From the NCBI RefSeq assembly GCF_003369925.1, contig NZ_LARY01000002.1, forward strand, positions 992,001 through 1,056,000: a DNA stretch of 64,000 bases, read 5' to 3'. How positions within the stretch are numbered: position 1 is the stretch's first letter; each line of letters opens with the position of its first letter. The DNA comes from Listeria kieliensis. Its GTDB lineage: Bacteria > Bacillota > Bacilli > Lactobacillales > Listeriaceae. A program made the translations under genes and the position numbers. A model generated the notes under the pieces. The model saw only the letters and a program-made list of their open reading frames with translations, was not told the DNA's origin and searched no databases. Of the stretch, positions 34,186 through 42,647 are shown piece by piece.

Positions 34186-34644
34186 ATGAAATTTTTAAAA
34201 AGAGGGCTTAGTCTTGTATTGGTATTTGTTTTAGCTTTAACTGTTGTTGCTTGTGGTGAGGAGGCTAAAACCAAAACATTTGAATTAGAACAAAACGGAG
34301 CGACGATGGAAGTCACTTATACATACAAAGGCGATAAAGTGCTTAAACAAACGAGCAAAAATAAAATTCCTTATTCTGCCATGGGGGTAACAACAAAAGA
34401 TCAAGCGAAGGAAAAGTTACAACCAACTGTTAAGCAGTATCAAGGAATCAAAGGCTTGAAGGAAAACATCACTTATGGGGACGATGCAGTGAGTGAAACG
34501 GTTGCAATCGACTATGAAAAAGTGGATTTGGATAAAGTCTCTGGCATTTCCGGCATGATGATAGAAGGCGATGCTAAAAACGGTATCAGCATGAAAAAAT
34601 CAGAAAAAATGTTGAAAGATCAAGGATTTAAAGAGAAAAAATAA
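34186..34644 (+). CDS. Lipoprotein, DUF1307/YehR-like
   Basis: 152 residues from ATG 34186, chosen for the AAGGGGGA site; an earlier ATG adds an unlikely second hydrophobic stretch. It has a lipoprotein signal MKFLKRGLSLVLVFVLALTVVACG with lipid Cys23. The mature part (TFELEQNGATMEVTYTYKGDKVLKQTSK, then AKEKLQPTVKQY and IDYEKVDLDKV) has the pattern of the DUF1307 (YehR) lipoproteins. It would be anchored on the outer membrane face. Role unknown; no operon partner. Confidence 0.75.
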   Translation: MKFLKRGLSLVLVFVLALTVVACGEEAKTKTFELEQNGATMEVTYTYKGDKVLKQTSKNKIPYSAMGVTTKDQAKEKLQPTVKQYQGIKGLKENITYGDDAVSETVAIDYEKVDLDKVSGISGMMIEGDAKNGISMKKSEKMLKDQGFKEKK

Positions 34645-34747
34645 CAAGAAGAAACTTTGACTTTGCTTTTTCTCGATAGAGTTGGAGCCTTTAAAAGTTG
34701 ACGAAAACATTTTATTTTGAAGCAAGTGTAAAAATAAGTTTATTAAA

Positions 34748-34783
34748 AAAGGGTGCTTATGTGATTATAAGTATCCTTTTTTT
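34748..34783 (+). terminator. Hairpin with T-tract
   Basis: AAGGGTGCTTAT pairs imperfectly with ATAAGTATCCTT, followed by TTTTT. About 100 bases downstream of the lipoprotein gene. Confidence 0.5.
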
Positions 34784-34862
34784 GATTTAAGTTAGTGAAT
34801 TTGTTCGCTAAAACTGTTAAAATAGGAAATAGATTTGAATTTTGAAGTTGAGGATGAAGTTT

Positions 34863-35510
34863 ATGCAGCGCTTAAAGAAGAAAAGAACTATAGTAATAAC
34901 AAGTATTTTAGTTGTACTTGCTGCTGTACTCTTAACTCTAGGAGTTATTTTTGGTGTATTCCAGCGACAAGAGGTGTTGGATAACTATGATGTCGCTTAT
35001 GAAATGGATGGGAAATTATATGATGTATTCCCGATTTCATCAACAGATATTGGGCTCGACAAGAAGAAAGATAATAAACATCTTTATTTCCGAGTAAATA
35101 GCTATTATAATCTCGAGTATTTCTTCCGAATTGCTTATAATCAATTTGAGTTAAATAAACCATCTGCGGATAAAAGTTTTGCTGGGAAACTAGATTATCG
35201 TGTGGCAGATAATGCTTACGTGACCCAAGAAGACGTTTTTCGAACGAAGAAGGATCGATATGCAGTTTATTCTTTCCACAACAAGACGGGGAAAGAAATC
35301 TACCGATATGATCCAGAAACCACTTCAACGGATGAGTATGTGACGAGAATCAAGCCGACGATTTTGCAAGGTTACAAAAAAAGTGATATCGCAAGTTACG
35401 ATGATTTTCTTGATATCACAAAGTTATTCCAAGATAAGCTAAATAAGAAAGTAAATGTGCGTGTGGATGATTCCAAGCGCATGGTGATTTTTTCGATTAA
35501 AGATAACTAA
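34863..35510 (+). CDS. Membrane-anchored exported protein of unknown function
   Basis: 215 residues from the ATG at 34863 (GAGG nine bases upstream; ATG 34854 and TTG 34842 are alternatives). A basic start MQRLKKKR leads to one hydrophobic helix (TIVITSILVVLAAVLLTLGVIF), and the rest is a soluble, Lys/Asp/Tyr-rich extracellular domain. No known domain is recognised. It lies between two terminators, so it is monocistronic. Confidence 0.65.
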   Translation: MQRLKKKRTIVITSILVVLAAVLLTLGVIFGVFQRQEVLDNYDVAYEMDGKLYDVFPISSTDIGLDKKKDNKHLYFRVNSYYNLEYFFRIAYNQFELNKPSADKSFAGKLDYRVADNAYVTQEDVFRTKKDRYAVYSFHNKTGKEIYRYDPETTSTDEYVTRIKPTILQGYKKSDIASYDDFLDITKLFQDKLNKKVNVRVDDSKRMVIFSIKDN

Positions 35511-35515
35511 ACAGA

Positions 35516-35574
35516 AAAAGCAGAAATCCCTGTAGAGCCTTATTATGCGACTTTACGGGGATTTCTGCTTTTTT
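35516..35574. terminator. Bidirectional terminator
   Basis: AAAAGCAGAAATCCC (35516-35530) pairs with GGGATTTCTGCTTTT (35558-35572). It serves the gene on each side; the opposing LPXTG gene ends at 35580. Confidence 0.9.
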
Positions 35575-35579
35575 ATTAG

Positions 35580-37549
35580 TTAACTTTGTTTTTTTCGTCG
35601 GAAAATGAATACAGTCGAAGTAGCCAAAAGAAGGAAGGCTCCTAAAGCCACTGTCCAAGGCATCCCCCGGTCGCCCGTGCTCGGTAGCGAAAAACCACCG
35701 ATGTGCTGCGAATTCCCGGTTCCTGCAGTCGGGTTCCCGCTTCCTGTGTTGCTTCCGGCGCCGTTTTCGCGAGCAATGATTTCGACTGGAACGCGGATTA
35801 GCGTACGATTGCCGGCTTTATCCTCCAGCTTCACTGTCACCACTTGCGAACCTGACTGGGTGAAATCGGGTTTGGTTTCGTAAGTCACGGTTAAGTTATC
35901 TGGCTCCACGCCTGCGTTGTCATAGATATCCTGCAGAAGATGACTTGGATCTTTTGGCGGAGCTTCTCCTTGCCGGAATGTGTGTTTCACGGCTTTCGCT
36001 TCCGGCGGTGTTGTATCTTGTACCGTTTGCTTATTCGAAATCGGGCTCTTGTTCCCTGCGTCATCTGTCGCAACTGCTACATAATCCACATAAGGCGTGA
36101 GTGGCTGCTTGTCGGCGGGGATGGCTACAGAAAATTGACCATTGGTGCCGGTTTTCGCTTTTGCCACTTCTTTTTGTTTTGCATCTAAAATGGACACCGT
36201 AGTGCCCACTTCGGCTTGCCCGGTAAAGGCTTCATCTTGGTCTCGGATTGGACTTAATGTAGGTGCTTTTGGCGCCACAACATCTTGCACGGTTACTTGT
36301 GTGGTCGCAGTTTTCCCGTGAATCATACTCGTTCCCGTCACAACTTCGCCGGCATGAAAGAACTTTCCTTTCGGAAGTGCCATCCGGAAGTTCCCTTGGG
36401 CATCTGTGCGAACATGGTAAGAAGCTTGCACACGCGGATTGTCGCTTGGCATCGTTGGGTTGGGAATCGTTGCCACGCCTTCAAAGCGAATTAAAGCGTC
36501 TGGATAGGATTTCCCGATCAGCGTGTAGCTGTGTTCATCTTTTGGATTATCCACGAGTGCCTCAATTGAATCGTAGGGTCCACAGCGTCAAGAAGCGCTT
36601 GGGCCTTATCCAGTTCTTTTTGATAAAAATCTTTGACGAGCGGATCTAAAATGAGATCTAAATCAATTTGATCCTGAACCGCATCCAGATCTTCTTGAAC
36701 GATTGGTAAACGGAGTTTCGAGTGCGTATCATCTGTAAATAAACCATCCACACCCGTCCGTACTTCTTCAATGCCTTGGTCGAGATCAAGGACAGCTAAA
36801 TGGCTGTAAGAAACACTTGAAATTCCCTGCATATCTGGCATTGCGCCGACTAAAATAGTCACTTCTTCCCCTGTTCCAGTGAAAGACATAGTTTTGAGTA
36901 AGTTTGATTCAGCATCTGCTTCTCGAAAATCTGGTTTGTTGTCTATTGTTTTAGACAAATAAAGATCAACAAGGGTTCTCCCACCTCTACTAATTGAGCC
37001 AATAGGGCTGTTTTCAAAGGGGATTTGAGGGTTGACCAGTCGCTTATTAGCCGCTTCTTTGTTAATTTCACTAGACAGCCCTTGATAAGAAAGTTGGTAA
37101 CGATGTCCTTTTATTGTACGGATAGTTTGAATCGCACCCACCACATAGGATGATCCATTTGGAGACCCCATCATGCCATCAACTAAAAATTCAATAGTTT
37201 TACGGGAAGAAGTTTGATTTTGCGTAACTCTTCCGTATTTTGTTCCAGTATAATATGAGAAATAGCCCTTTTCATCTACTTCAGTTTGTTCAAACACAGT
37301 ACGCAGCGGTCTTTGATTGTCAGAAGTTACAGGTTGCCAGTATCCTTTCCCAAATTGAAGATGATTAAAGCGATCCAATAGCTTCGGATCTGTTACCTCA
37401 GTAATCGTGTTTTCAATAGCTGGTTTCACGTTCTTTTTCGTACTAGCATCTACTTGTGTTTTAGTTGGCCCACCAAATGGGAACACCAAGCTAATAATTA
37501 AAACTAGAATGAGTGAAAAAATGGTAAAGTGAATTTGGTTCTTTTTCAA
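35580..37549 (-). pseudogene. LPXTG surface protein interrupted by a frameshift
   Basis: Two overlapping frames together make one surface protein. The first (start 37549) has a signal peptide (FTIFSLILVLIISLVFPF), an N-terminal domain of unknown type (GTKYGRVTQNQTSSRKTIEFLVDG) and ends in a Cry1Ac-like helical linker (LVKDFYQKELDKAQALLDAVDP). The second resumes with IEALVDNPKDEHS, three Ig-like domains (VAPKAPTLSPI; TPPEAKAVKHTF), and the sorting signal LPSTG, hydrophobic stretch and RRKKQS. They meet at about 36,576-36,579, where one base seems lost in a CCC run (DPT instead of DPYDSIEAL). One added base gives exactly 657 codons. It follows a Crp-like gene on the same strand by 77 bases. As read, only the unanchored N-terminal part is made. 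Confidence 0.8.
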
Positions 37550-37626
37550 TGGAATCCTCCTTTATGAATTGAAATGATAAAGAAAACTTAGAGTGGTATT
37601 CGAAAAAATACGTTGAGACTTATTGT

Positions 37627-38325
37627 CTAGTTGCGTCTTGCTATTTCTTGCCTTAAATATTGCGTTAAATTTTCTAAGTGAATGAGTCGACATTTTGGTT
37701 TCCAGTGGGCTACGATTCCTAATTCTAAAAGTTCTTTGATTGCCTCATTCGTACGAGCCTTGCCTGAATTGGAAAGTTGAGCAATAAACGTTTGCGTCAC
37801 GAAAGAGGGAATAAAAATAAGTGCTTGATCTTGCTCAGAAGCCTTACCCACTTTTCCTATGATCCGAAATAATGCCCAAGCCACCTTTAACTGTGTGTTT
37901 TTTATGGAAATGAAATTAGAAAAGGAAATATGAATCAAATGTATAATGCTACGTTCAAATAGATGGTGATATTTTCGAGGTTCTAGATACAAGTGAGACA
38001 ATAAAAATTCTTTTTCAATTTCATAAATGACCACGGGACTAAGCGCGACTACTTGATATTGAATGAAGTTAGGAATTTTCCAGATGGTGGGATGATCAAC
38101 AAGCGTTTCAAGGTTCAGAAGATCTCCTTCAACAAGAATCTCTACATTACTTTTTTCCCCTTTTTGATCGGGTACTTGAACGAGTAGAACACCTTGACGA
38201 ATGAGTAGAATTTTGTCATCTTTTGCTGTGTTGCTGCTTTTATAGCAGGTTTGTCCGGCTTCGTAGCGAGTGGCATTCCAAAAGATAGAACGCCACTCTT
38301 TGAACTCAGTAGTTTCATAAAACAT
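37627..38325 (-). CDS. Crp/Fnr-like transcription regulator (paralogue A)
   Basis: 232 residues from ATG 38325 after AAAGGA; an upstream in-frame extension reads through the palindromic leader and is unlikely. Residues 1-120 form the effector beta-barrel (LLIRQGVLLVQVPDQ, GDLLNLETLV, VVALSPVVIYEIEKEFLLSHL), followed by a dimer helix and a C-terminal winged helix (PSFVTQTFIAQLSNSGKARTNEAIKELLELGIV, about 165-200). It belongs with the PrfA/Crp superfamily, and the Fnr cysteines are absent. A near-identical architecture is encoded at 40,259. It is upstream of, and codirectional with, the LPXTG gene, its likely target. A 30-base palindrome at 38,354-38,383 lies just before it and may mediate autoregulation. 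Confidence 0.8.
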   Translation of the reverse strand: MFYETTEFKEWRSIFWNATRYEAGQTCYKSSNTAKDDKILLIRQGVLLVQVPDQKGEKSNVEILVEGDLLNLETLVDHPTIWKIPNFIQYQVVALSPVVIYEIEKEFLLSHLYLEPRKYHHLFERSIIHLIHISFSNFISIKNTQLKVAWALFRIIGKVGKASEQDQALIFIPSFVTQTFIAQLSNSGKARTNEAIKELLELGIVAHWKPKCRLIHLENLTQYLRQEIARRN

Positions 38326-38353
38326 ATGGATATTCCTTTCACTCGTAAAAACT

Positions 38354-38383
38354 TTGTTCAGAAAATGTCCGTTTTCTGAACAA
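38354..38383. promoter_or_regulatory. 30-base palindrome upstream of Crp-like gene A
   Basis: TTGTTCAGAAAA (38354-38365) and TTTTCTGAACAA (38372-38383) are perfect inverted copies around TGTCCG. The near edge is 29 bases from the start codon. A similar palindrome stands at exactly the same distance from the paralogue start at 40,978. A further inverted pair, AATGTCCGTTTTCT (38364-38377) and AGAAAACGGACATT (38477-38490), overlaps one arm. It is probably an operator, since it lacks a T-tract. Confidence 0.7.
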
Positions 38384-38797
38384 TAATAATACGGAATATT
38401 CCAAATAAAAAAACCCGGTTTTCTCAAGGAATGTCGGAGTTTTAAATAATGATGTATAGGCAAAAGTGTACTGTCTAGAAAACGGACATTTAATTAACTA
38501 GTAATAACAGTTATGTTTTTCATAGTGGATCATAACGAAAGAAATTCTTATGGTTAACACGCGTGTAAATAACATTTTAGTATAGGAATTTGGATAATGG
38601 TCTTCTTAAAGAAAGTAAATAGGTGTTTTGTGTGACTGAATTGTGAATTTTTGTTGTTCTGCGATGCTTTTTTGCTTAATGGGCATAGAGATTAAAAAAG
38701 TAGATCCCCTGTTAGGCTGGGGCTCTACTAAAAGTTAAAATGGCTATTTAAAGAATACTTTATCTAAACATAGTGATCTATATTTTTTCATTCACAA
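38384..38797. other. Intergenic region without genes
   Basis: About 410 bases between the palindrome and the LapA-like gene. It holds the second copy of AGAAAACGGACATT (38477-38490), likely promoter elements of the Crp-like gene on the minus strand, and a minus-strand terminator at 38,699-38,729. No convincing coding frame is seen. Confidence 0.4.
38693..38729 (-). terminator. Terminator of the LapA-like gene
   Basis: On the minus strand AGTAGAGCCCC pairs with GGGGATCTACT (38699-38729), followed by six T. Confidence 0.85.
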
Positions 38798-39028
38798 CTA
38801 TCCATTTCTTTTTTTAGATTTTGAACGGATTTTAGGAATAATAAAACCTGCTAGCCATCCCAAAACAGCAGAAATTGCAATGACCATGAATAATGGGACG
38901 GACATCTGCCCAAATAAAAAGTGGACGGTCACGTGTTGACGGTTAAAAACCATAAATAAGATAATCAGTACAATGAGCACGATGTTGATAATCAGTTTGA
39001 TGGATATTTTTTTAGATTCGTTTTCCAA
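38798..39028 (-). CDS. LapA-domain small membrane protein
   Basis: 76 residues starting at TTG after GAGGAGG. Two membrane helices (about 11-28, LIINIVLIVLIILFMVFN, and 42-64) flank the short HVTVHFLFGQMSVPL segment, the pattern of LapA-domain (DUF1049) proteins. The tail is strongly basic (KIRSKSKKRNG). The role in Gram-positives is unknown; in Gram-negatives a homologue helps lipopolysaccharide assembly. Monocistronic. Confidence 0.75.
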   Translation of the reverse strand: MENESKKISIKLIINIVLIVLIILFMVFNRQHVTVHFLFGQMSVPLFMVIAISAVLGWLAGFIIPKIRSKSKKRNG

Positions 39029-39216
39029 GGATACATCCTCCTCAACTATAAATTTTCATAATTAATAGTAGTATTCCCGCTAAGTTTTATAGGAAACATG
39101 TAGGGTAAACAGTAGAAGAATGAAGAGTAAATGGAATTTTTAAGGATCCTTAAAGGTTTCTTGGTTTTCGCTATGTATAATGAAGTTTATCAATCTGAAT
39201 GGGGGAAATGGTTTTT

Positions 39217-40134
39217 ATGAAGCAAAAAACGATTATGAGATGGGGCGTTTTGGTTTTAAGCGTCTTGGTATTCAGTATTGCAGCCTGGGAAATTAGCGAA
39301 AATCGGAGTTCAGAGAAGGAACTAAAAGCGGAAGCGACTCCGCAAACAAATTCGGTGAATGAAAGACTGGAGGTTCTAGAAAATAAATATCACGCAAAAC
39401 TGGGTGTGTACGCGGCAAACGGAAACGAAAAAGTTAAGTATAATGCGCAAGAAAGATTTGCCTATACATCAACGTATAAAGCGATTATTAGTGGCTTGCT
39501 TTTGAAGAATCGTACGGAAGAAGAACTGCAAAAAAAGATCTTTTTTTCGAAGGAAGATTTAGTTGATTATTCGCCGATTACAGAAAAATTTGTGGATAAG
39601 GGCATGACGCTTAAAGCGATTATTCATGCAGCGGTAGCATATAGTGATAATACGGCGGGAAATTTATTACTTGATGAAATCGGTGGTACGAAGAAATTCC
39701 AAGAAGAATTGCGATTGATTGGGGACCATACAACGATTTCCTCTCGCTATGAGACAGATTTGAACTCAGCGGTTCCGGGAGACTTACGTGATACAACGAC
39801 TCCCGAAGCGTTTGGAACGGATTTACAGCGATTGACAAGCCCTAAATGCCTAGATCCACAGGCGCTAAGTTACTTTAAACAAACTCTGGTTGACAATACA
39901 ACAGGAGATAAACTTATTCGAGCAGGGGTTCCAGAAGGCTATATCGTAGGTGACAAAACGGGCGCAGGCTCTTATGGAACGCGAAACGACATTGCCATTA
40001 TTTTTAAAGAAAATAGCAACGGATTACCACTGGTTTGGGCTGTCTTTTCCAAAATGGACCGGGAAGATGCGCAGTATAACGATCAGCTAATTGCAGATGT
40101 AGCCAAAGTGCTGAGCGAAGAGTTAGCACTTTGA
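39217..40134 (+). CDS. Class A beta-lactamase
   Basis: 305 residues from ATG 39217 (GGGGGA upstream). An N-terminal signal anchor (MRWGVLVLSVLVFSIAAW) suggests export, perhaps membrane-tethered. All class A catalytic elements are present: STYK (85-88, nucleophile Ser), SDN (143-145), RYETDLN (the E166/N170 region, E179 here) and KTG (247-249). It should therefore hydrolyse a penicillin-type ring by the Ser/Glu mechanism. No BlaR/BlaI regulators are adjacent. Spectrum and expression cannot be judged, and a non-drug physiological role is possible. Confidence 0.88.
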   Translation: MKQKTIMRWGVLVLSVLVFSIAAWEISENRSSEKELKAEATPQTNSVNERLEVLENKYHAKLGVYAANGNEKVKYNAQERFAYTSTYKAIISGLLLKNRTEEELQKKIFFSKEDLVDYSPITEKFVDKGMTLKAIIHAAVAYSDNTAGNLLLDEIGGTKKFQEELRLIGDHTTISSRYETDLNSAVPGDLRDTTTPEAFGTDLQRLTSPKCLDPQALSYFKQTLVDNTTGDKLIRAGVPEGYIVGDKTGAGSYGTRNDIAIIFKENSNGLPLVWAVFSKMDREDAQYNDQLIADVAKVLSEELAL

Positions 40135-40136
40135 AA

Positions 40137-40204
40137 ATAAAAAAGCAGAGACTAAGGCAAGCGCTTTTTGAGCGAATTTGTTCCCTAGTCTTTGCTTTTT
40201 TTGC
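40137..40204. terminator. Bidirectional terminator after bla
   Basis: AAAAGCAGAGACTA (40141-40154) pairs with TAGTCTTTGCTTTT, with a long T run to 40202; it serves the beta-lactamase and the opposing Crp-like gene. Confidence 0.8.
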
Positions 40205-40258
40205 AAGAAAATGAGTTACTGCGCAACAATAAATTTGACTACTTGGAATCTAGTCAGC

Positions 40259-40978
40259 CTAAAAAATTGAAAATGGCTTCGTGGCTCCACTCGTTTTAAA
40301 AGGAAGCTCATTGTCTAAGTAGGTTTGTAACCGATGGAAATTTAAAATTAGTGGTTTTAGTTGTGTGAATATCCCGGTTAAATGGAATGTCTGCAAAGTT
40401 GAGTTAACTTCTTTTTCTTTTTCTTGCGCCAATTGAGCAATCAATTCAGATGTAACATAAGATGGCAGAAGAATGGACGAGCCATTTTCTAAAGATTTCC
40501 CAGCTTTGCCTGCTATCTGAAATAAGGTCCACGCTATTCTGATAGCTAGAGGTCGATCGGCGATTTGTGTGGCAAAGGAAGTCGCGATAAACTGAGTAAT
40601 GATTTTTTCAAACGTTCGGTGGTAATTATGCGGATCAAGGTGTAAATGCGATAAGAGAAATTCTTTATCGATTTGAATGATTTCAGCATCGTTAAGAGCA
40701 ACTACTTGATACGGAAGTAAGTATTCCAGTTTACCGTTTGATGAGTTTTCGATTAGAGATTCGATATTAACGACATTTCCTTCATTTAGAAGGGCCGTGC
40801 TGATCATTTTGTCTGTGCCGCTTTGAACTTGTACAAGCAGTTCTCCTTCTTTTACGATTAAAACTTGATCGACAGAAGGCTGAGCCATACTATAGCAAAC
40901 TTCATTGGCACGGAAGTAAAGCATTTTCCAAAAAGGCTTATGCCAATCTTGCTGAGCAAGCAAAGTATCTAAAAGCAT
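40259..40978 (-). CDS. Crp/Fnr-like transcription regulator (paralogue B)
   Basis: 239 residues, ATG after GAAAGGAAG. Same layout as paralogue A: effector barrel (VLIVKEGELLVQVQSG, GNVVNIESLI, VVALNDAEIIQIDKEFLLSHLHLDPHNYHR), dimer helix with RIAWTLFQIAGKAGKS, and C-terminal winged helix (PSYVTSELIAQLAQEKEKEVNSTLQTFHLTGIF). The shared sentences (DKEFLLSHL.LDP..YH; AW.LF.I.GK.GK) show recent duplication. It converges with the beta-lactamase gene and is divergent from the recombinase. An operator-like palindrome is at 41,007-41,036. The target genes are unknown. Confidence 0.82.
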   Translation of the reverse strand: MLLDTLLAQQDWHKPFWKMLYFRANEVCYSMAQPSVDQVLIVKEGELLVQVQSGTDKMISTALLNEGNVVNIESLIENSSNGKLEYLLPYQVVALNDAEIIQIDKEFLLSHLHLDPHNYHRTFEKIITQFIATSFATQIADRPLAIRIAWTLFQIAGKAGKSLENGSSILLPSYVTSELIAQLAQEKEKEVNSTLQTFHLTGIFTQLKPLILNFHRLQTYLDNELPFKTSGATKPFSIF

Positions 40979-41006
40979 TCCAAGCGCTTCCTTTCTTTCG
41001 GCTTTA

Positions 41007-41036
41007 TTGTTCAGAAATCGAGCGTTTTTTAAACAA
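41007..41036. promoter_or_regulatory. Palindrome upstream of Crp-like gene B
   Basis: TTGTTCAGAAA (41007-41017) and TTTTTTAAACAA (41025-41036) form an imperfect 30-base inverted repeat, related in its left arm to the palindrome of gene A. Its near edge is also 29 bases from the start codon. Upstream of both sites a similar AATnAAAAAACC element recurs. Confidence 0.6.
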
Positions 41037-41286
41037 TCAATATGGAAGCCTTGAACCGAATTAAAAAACCGATTTTCGCTTAGAAAAATCAGACTTTTTG
41101 AAGATGATGGATCTAAAAATTTTTGAAGATCAAAAAACGCTCATTAAAACAACAACTAAACTTTACCGTAAAAATTTTTGAAAGTAAATCTTTCTAGGAT
41201 AAAAAAAGAAATGTTGCCGAGGGTAGTTGTCACAAATTCGCCATATTTATATACTTAAGAGGTGGACTTTGTAAGGAGGAATTATT

Positions 41287-41853
41287 TTGGGCATAATATA
41301 TGGTTACGTCAGAGTATCAACAGATGAACAAAAAGTTTTTTTGCAAGAGGATGCTTTAAAGAAGTATGGTTGTGATGTTATCGTTGTTGAGAAAGAATCT
41401 GGACGAAAAGAAAAGAGGAAAGCATTGAGCAATTTGATGAGACGCATCAAGCCAGGTGACACACTCGTCATCTGGAAGCTTGATCGATTAGCGCGCACAA
41501 CCAAGCAGTTAATCACACTATCTTCAAAACTCCAAGAAAAACAAGTAACATTAGTTAGCTTGCAGGAAAATTTAAATACAGACACGCCGCTTGGCCGTTT
41601 TTATTTCACCATTATCGCTGCAATTTCTGAAATGGAAGTGGAAATGATCCGTGAAAGAACTCGTGCGGGCATTGCTTCTGCGAAAAGGCGGGGGAAAACG
41701 CTAGGTCGGCCTAATATTTCACCGAAGCTGGTGCGGAAAATTCAGTTGTTAAGTAAACAAGGCCACTCCGTTATCGAAATTGCACGGCGCTGTGAAGTAA
41801 GTAGAAATACCGTTTATAAATATATGGCAGAAGAGAAAAAACAGCCGTCTTAA
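41287..41853 (+). CDS. Serine recombinase (resolvase/invertase family)
   Basis: 188 residues from TTG 41287 after AAGGAGG. The catalytic domain (1-135) has YGYVRVSTDEQ with nucleophile Ser11, WKLDRLARTTKQL, and EMEVEMIRERTRAGI on helix E; the C-terminal helix-turn-helix (145-182, GHSVIEIARRCEVSRNTVYKYM) binds DNA. It is the size of Tn3 resolvases and Hin/Gin invertases. No transposase, res site or clear invertible segment is seen next to it, so it is an orphan. It is divergent from Crp-like gene B. Confidence 0.9.
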   Translation: MGIIYGYVRVSTDEQKVFLQEDALKKYGCDVIVVEKESGRKEKRKALSNLMRRIKPGDTLVIWKLDRLARTTKQLITLSSKLQEKQVTLVSLQENLNTDTPLGRFYFTIIAAISEMEVEMIRERTRAGIASAKRRGKTLGRPNISPKLVRKIQLLSKQGHSVIEIARRCEVSRNTVYKYMAEEKKQPS

Positions 41854-41906
41854 GCAAGAAACGAGAAAGAGCGGCTGGTTAAATTTGTCACCATCCCAAT
41901 TCAAAA

Positions 41907-41949
41907 AAGTAGAAATCAAGAAAAGCCATGCTTTACTCGATTTCTACTT
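41907..41949. terminator. Bidirectional terminator
   Basis: AAGTAGAAATC (41907-41917) pairs with GATTTCTACTT (41939-41949). It lies between the recombinase gene and the opposing small gene. Confidence 0.7.
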
Positions 41950-41957
41950 CAAATTGT

Positions 41958-42116
41958 TTATTTCGTTTCGGAATTTTTCGATTCAGTAGATTTTTTTGCT
42001 TCGGATTCAGCAGTTTGATCAGGTTTTGGATCATCTGGAAAGACGATCGAAAAAGTATCACGTTTGATTACTTTGCTGTTTCTGCTTTCCTCTGGCATAT
42101 CTGACTTTAATGCCAA
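41958..42116 (-). CDS. Small acidic protein of unknown function (52 aa)
   Basis: The TTG at 42116 follows GAGGTG by a normal distance and gives MALKSDMPEESRNSKV. The tail is Ser/Glu/Lys-rich and likely disordered (ESEAKKSTESKNSETK). A TATAAT -10 lies upstream on the minus strand near 42,145. No domain is recognised. Confidence 0.5.
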   Translation of the reverse strand: MALKSDMPEESRNSKVIKRDTFSIVFPDDPKPDQTAESEAKKSTESKNSETK

Positions 42117-42455
42117 TTGAATCACCTCAATTCTACTTGTATTATAGCACAATCACCGGTTCGTGTAGCTGGATACACACTTATCATTTTGCGTGTGTAA
42201 AATAAAAGCTCTATCTAGGGCCTGTGCGCGACTTTTCTGCGGAATACTTGGCATGAAAATTGCATTTTAAATCAGTAAAGGTATGTTCACCTACTGGATT
42301 TGATATTGCAAGGTGATAAGCTTAACGTTAAAATAAGAAAAGAGAAGGTTTTTCCGATGATTTTTATAGTGACTTTTAAATTGCAATCTCGTAAGTAAAA
42401 GTCAGATGTACAAAAAATCTTCAAAAACTTTTCAAGAAACGGTAGGGATTGTTAG
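42117..42455. other. Intergenic region without genes
   Basis: 339 bases with the minus-strand promoter (TATAAT near 42,145), a short inverted repeat TACACAC/GTGTGTA near 42,173-42,199, and AT-rich DNA before the next gene. No gene seen. Confidence 0.35.
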
Positions 42456-42647
42456 ATGAAATTAGCAAATAGTCTGTTTGTAGTTTGTATCGGACTGATG
42501 ATCGTCATGTTTAGTCCTTCTTTTGGAAAAAACGGTGCAGCAAGCATGCCGATGATGGTTACAGGGCTTGTTATTGTTGTAATCGGAGCGATATATGTTT
42601 TTAAAGGTCTTAAAAATAAAAAAGGGCAAGGAGGGGATAAAAAATGA
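42456..42647 (+). CDS. Small two-helix membrane protein (63 aa)
   Basis: Two hydrophobic segments (about 4-22, ANSLFVVCIGLMIVMFSPS, and 30-51, MPMMVTGLVIVVIGAIYVFKGL) and a basic tail (KNKKGQGGDKK). GTAGGG precedes the ATG. It overlaps the next gene by four bases (ATGA), so the two are co-translated. Function unknown. Confidence 0.65.
   Translation: MKLANSLFVVCIGLMIVMFSPSFGKNGAASMPMMVTGLVIVVIGAIYVFKGLKNKKGQGGDKK

Noticed and set aside
36518..37549. Two independent overlapping surface-protein genes on the minus strand
   Set aside because: The second lacks a signal peptide and ribosome site, and one base joins both into a single coherent reading frame.
38326..38463. N-terminal extension of Crp-like protein A
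   Set aside because: The extension would translate the palindrome; the ATG at 38,325 has a good AAAGGA site and fits the paralogue length.
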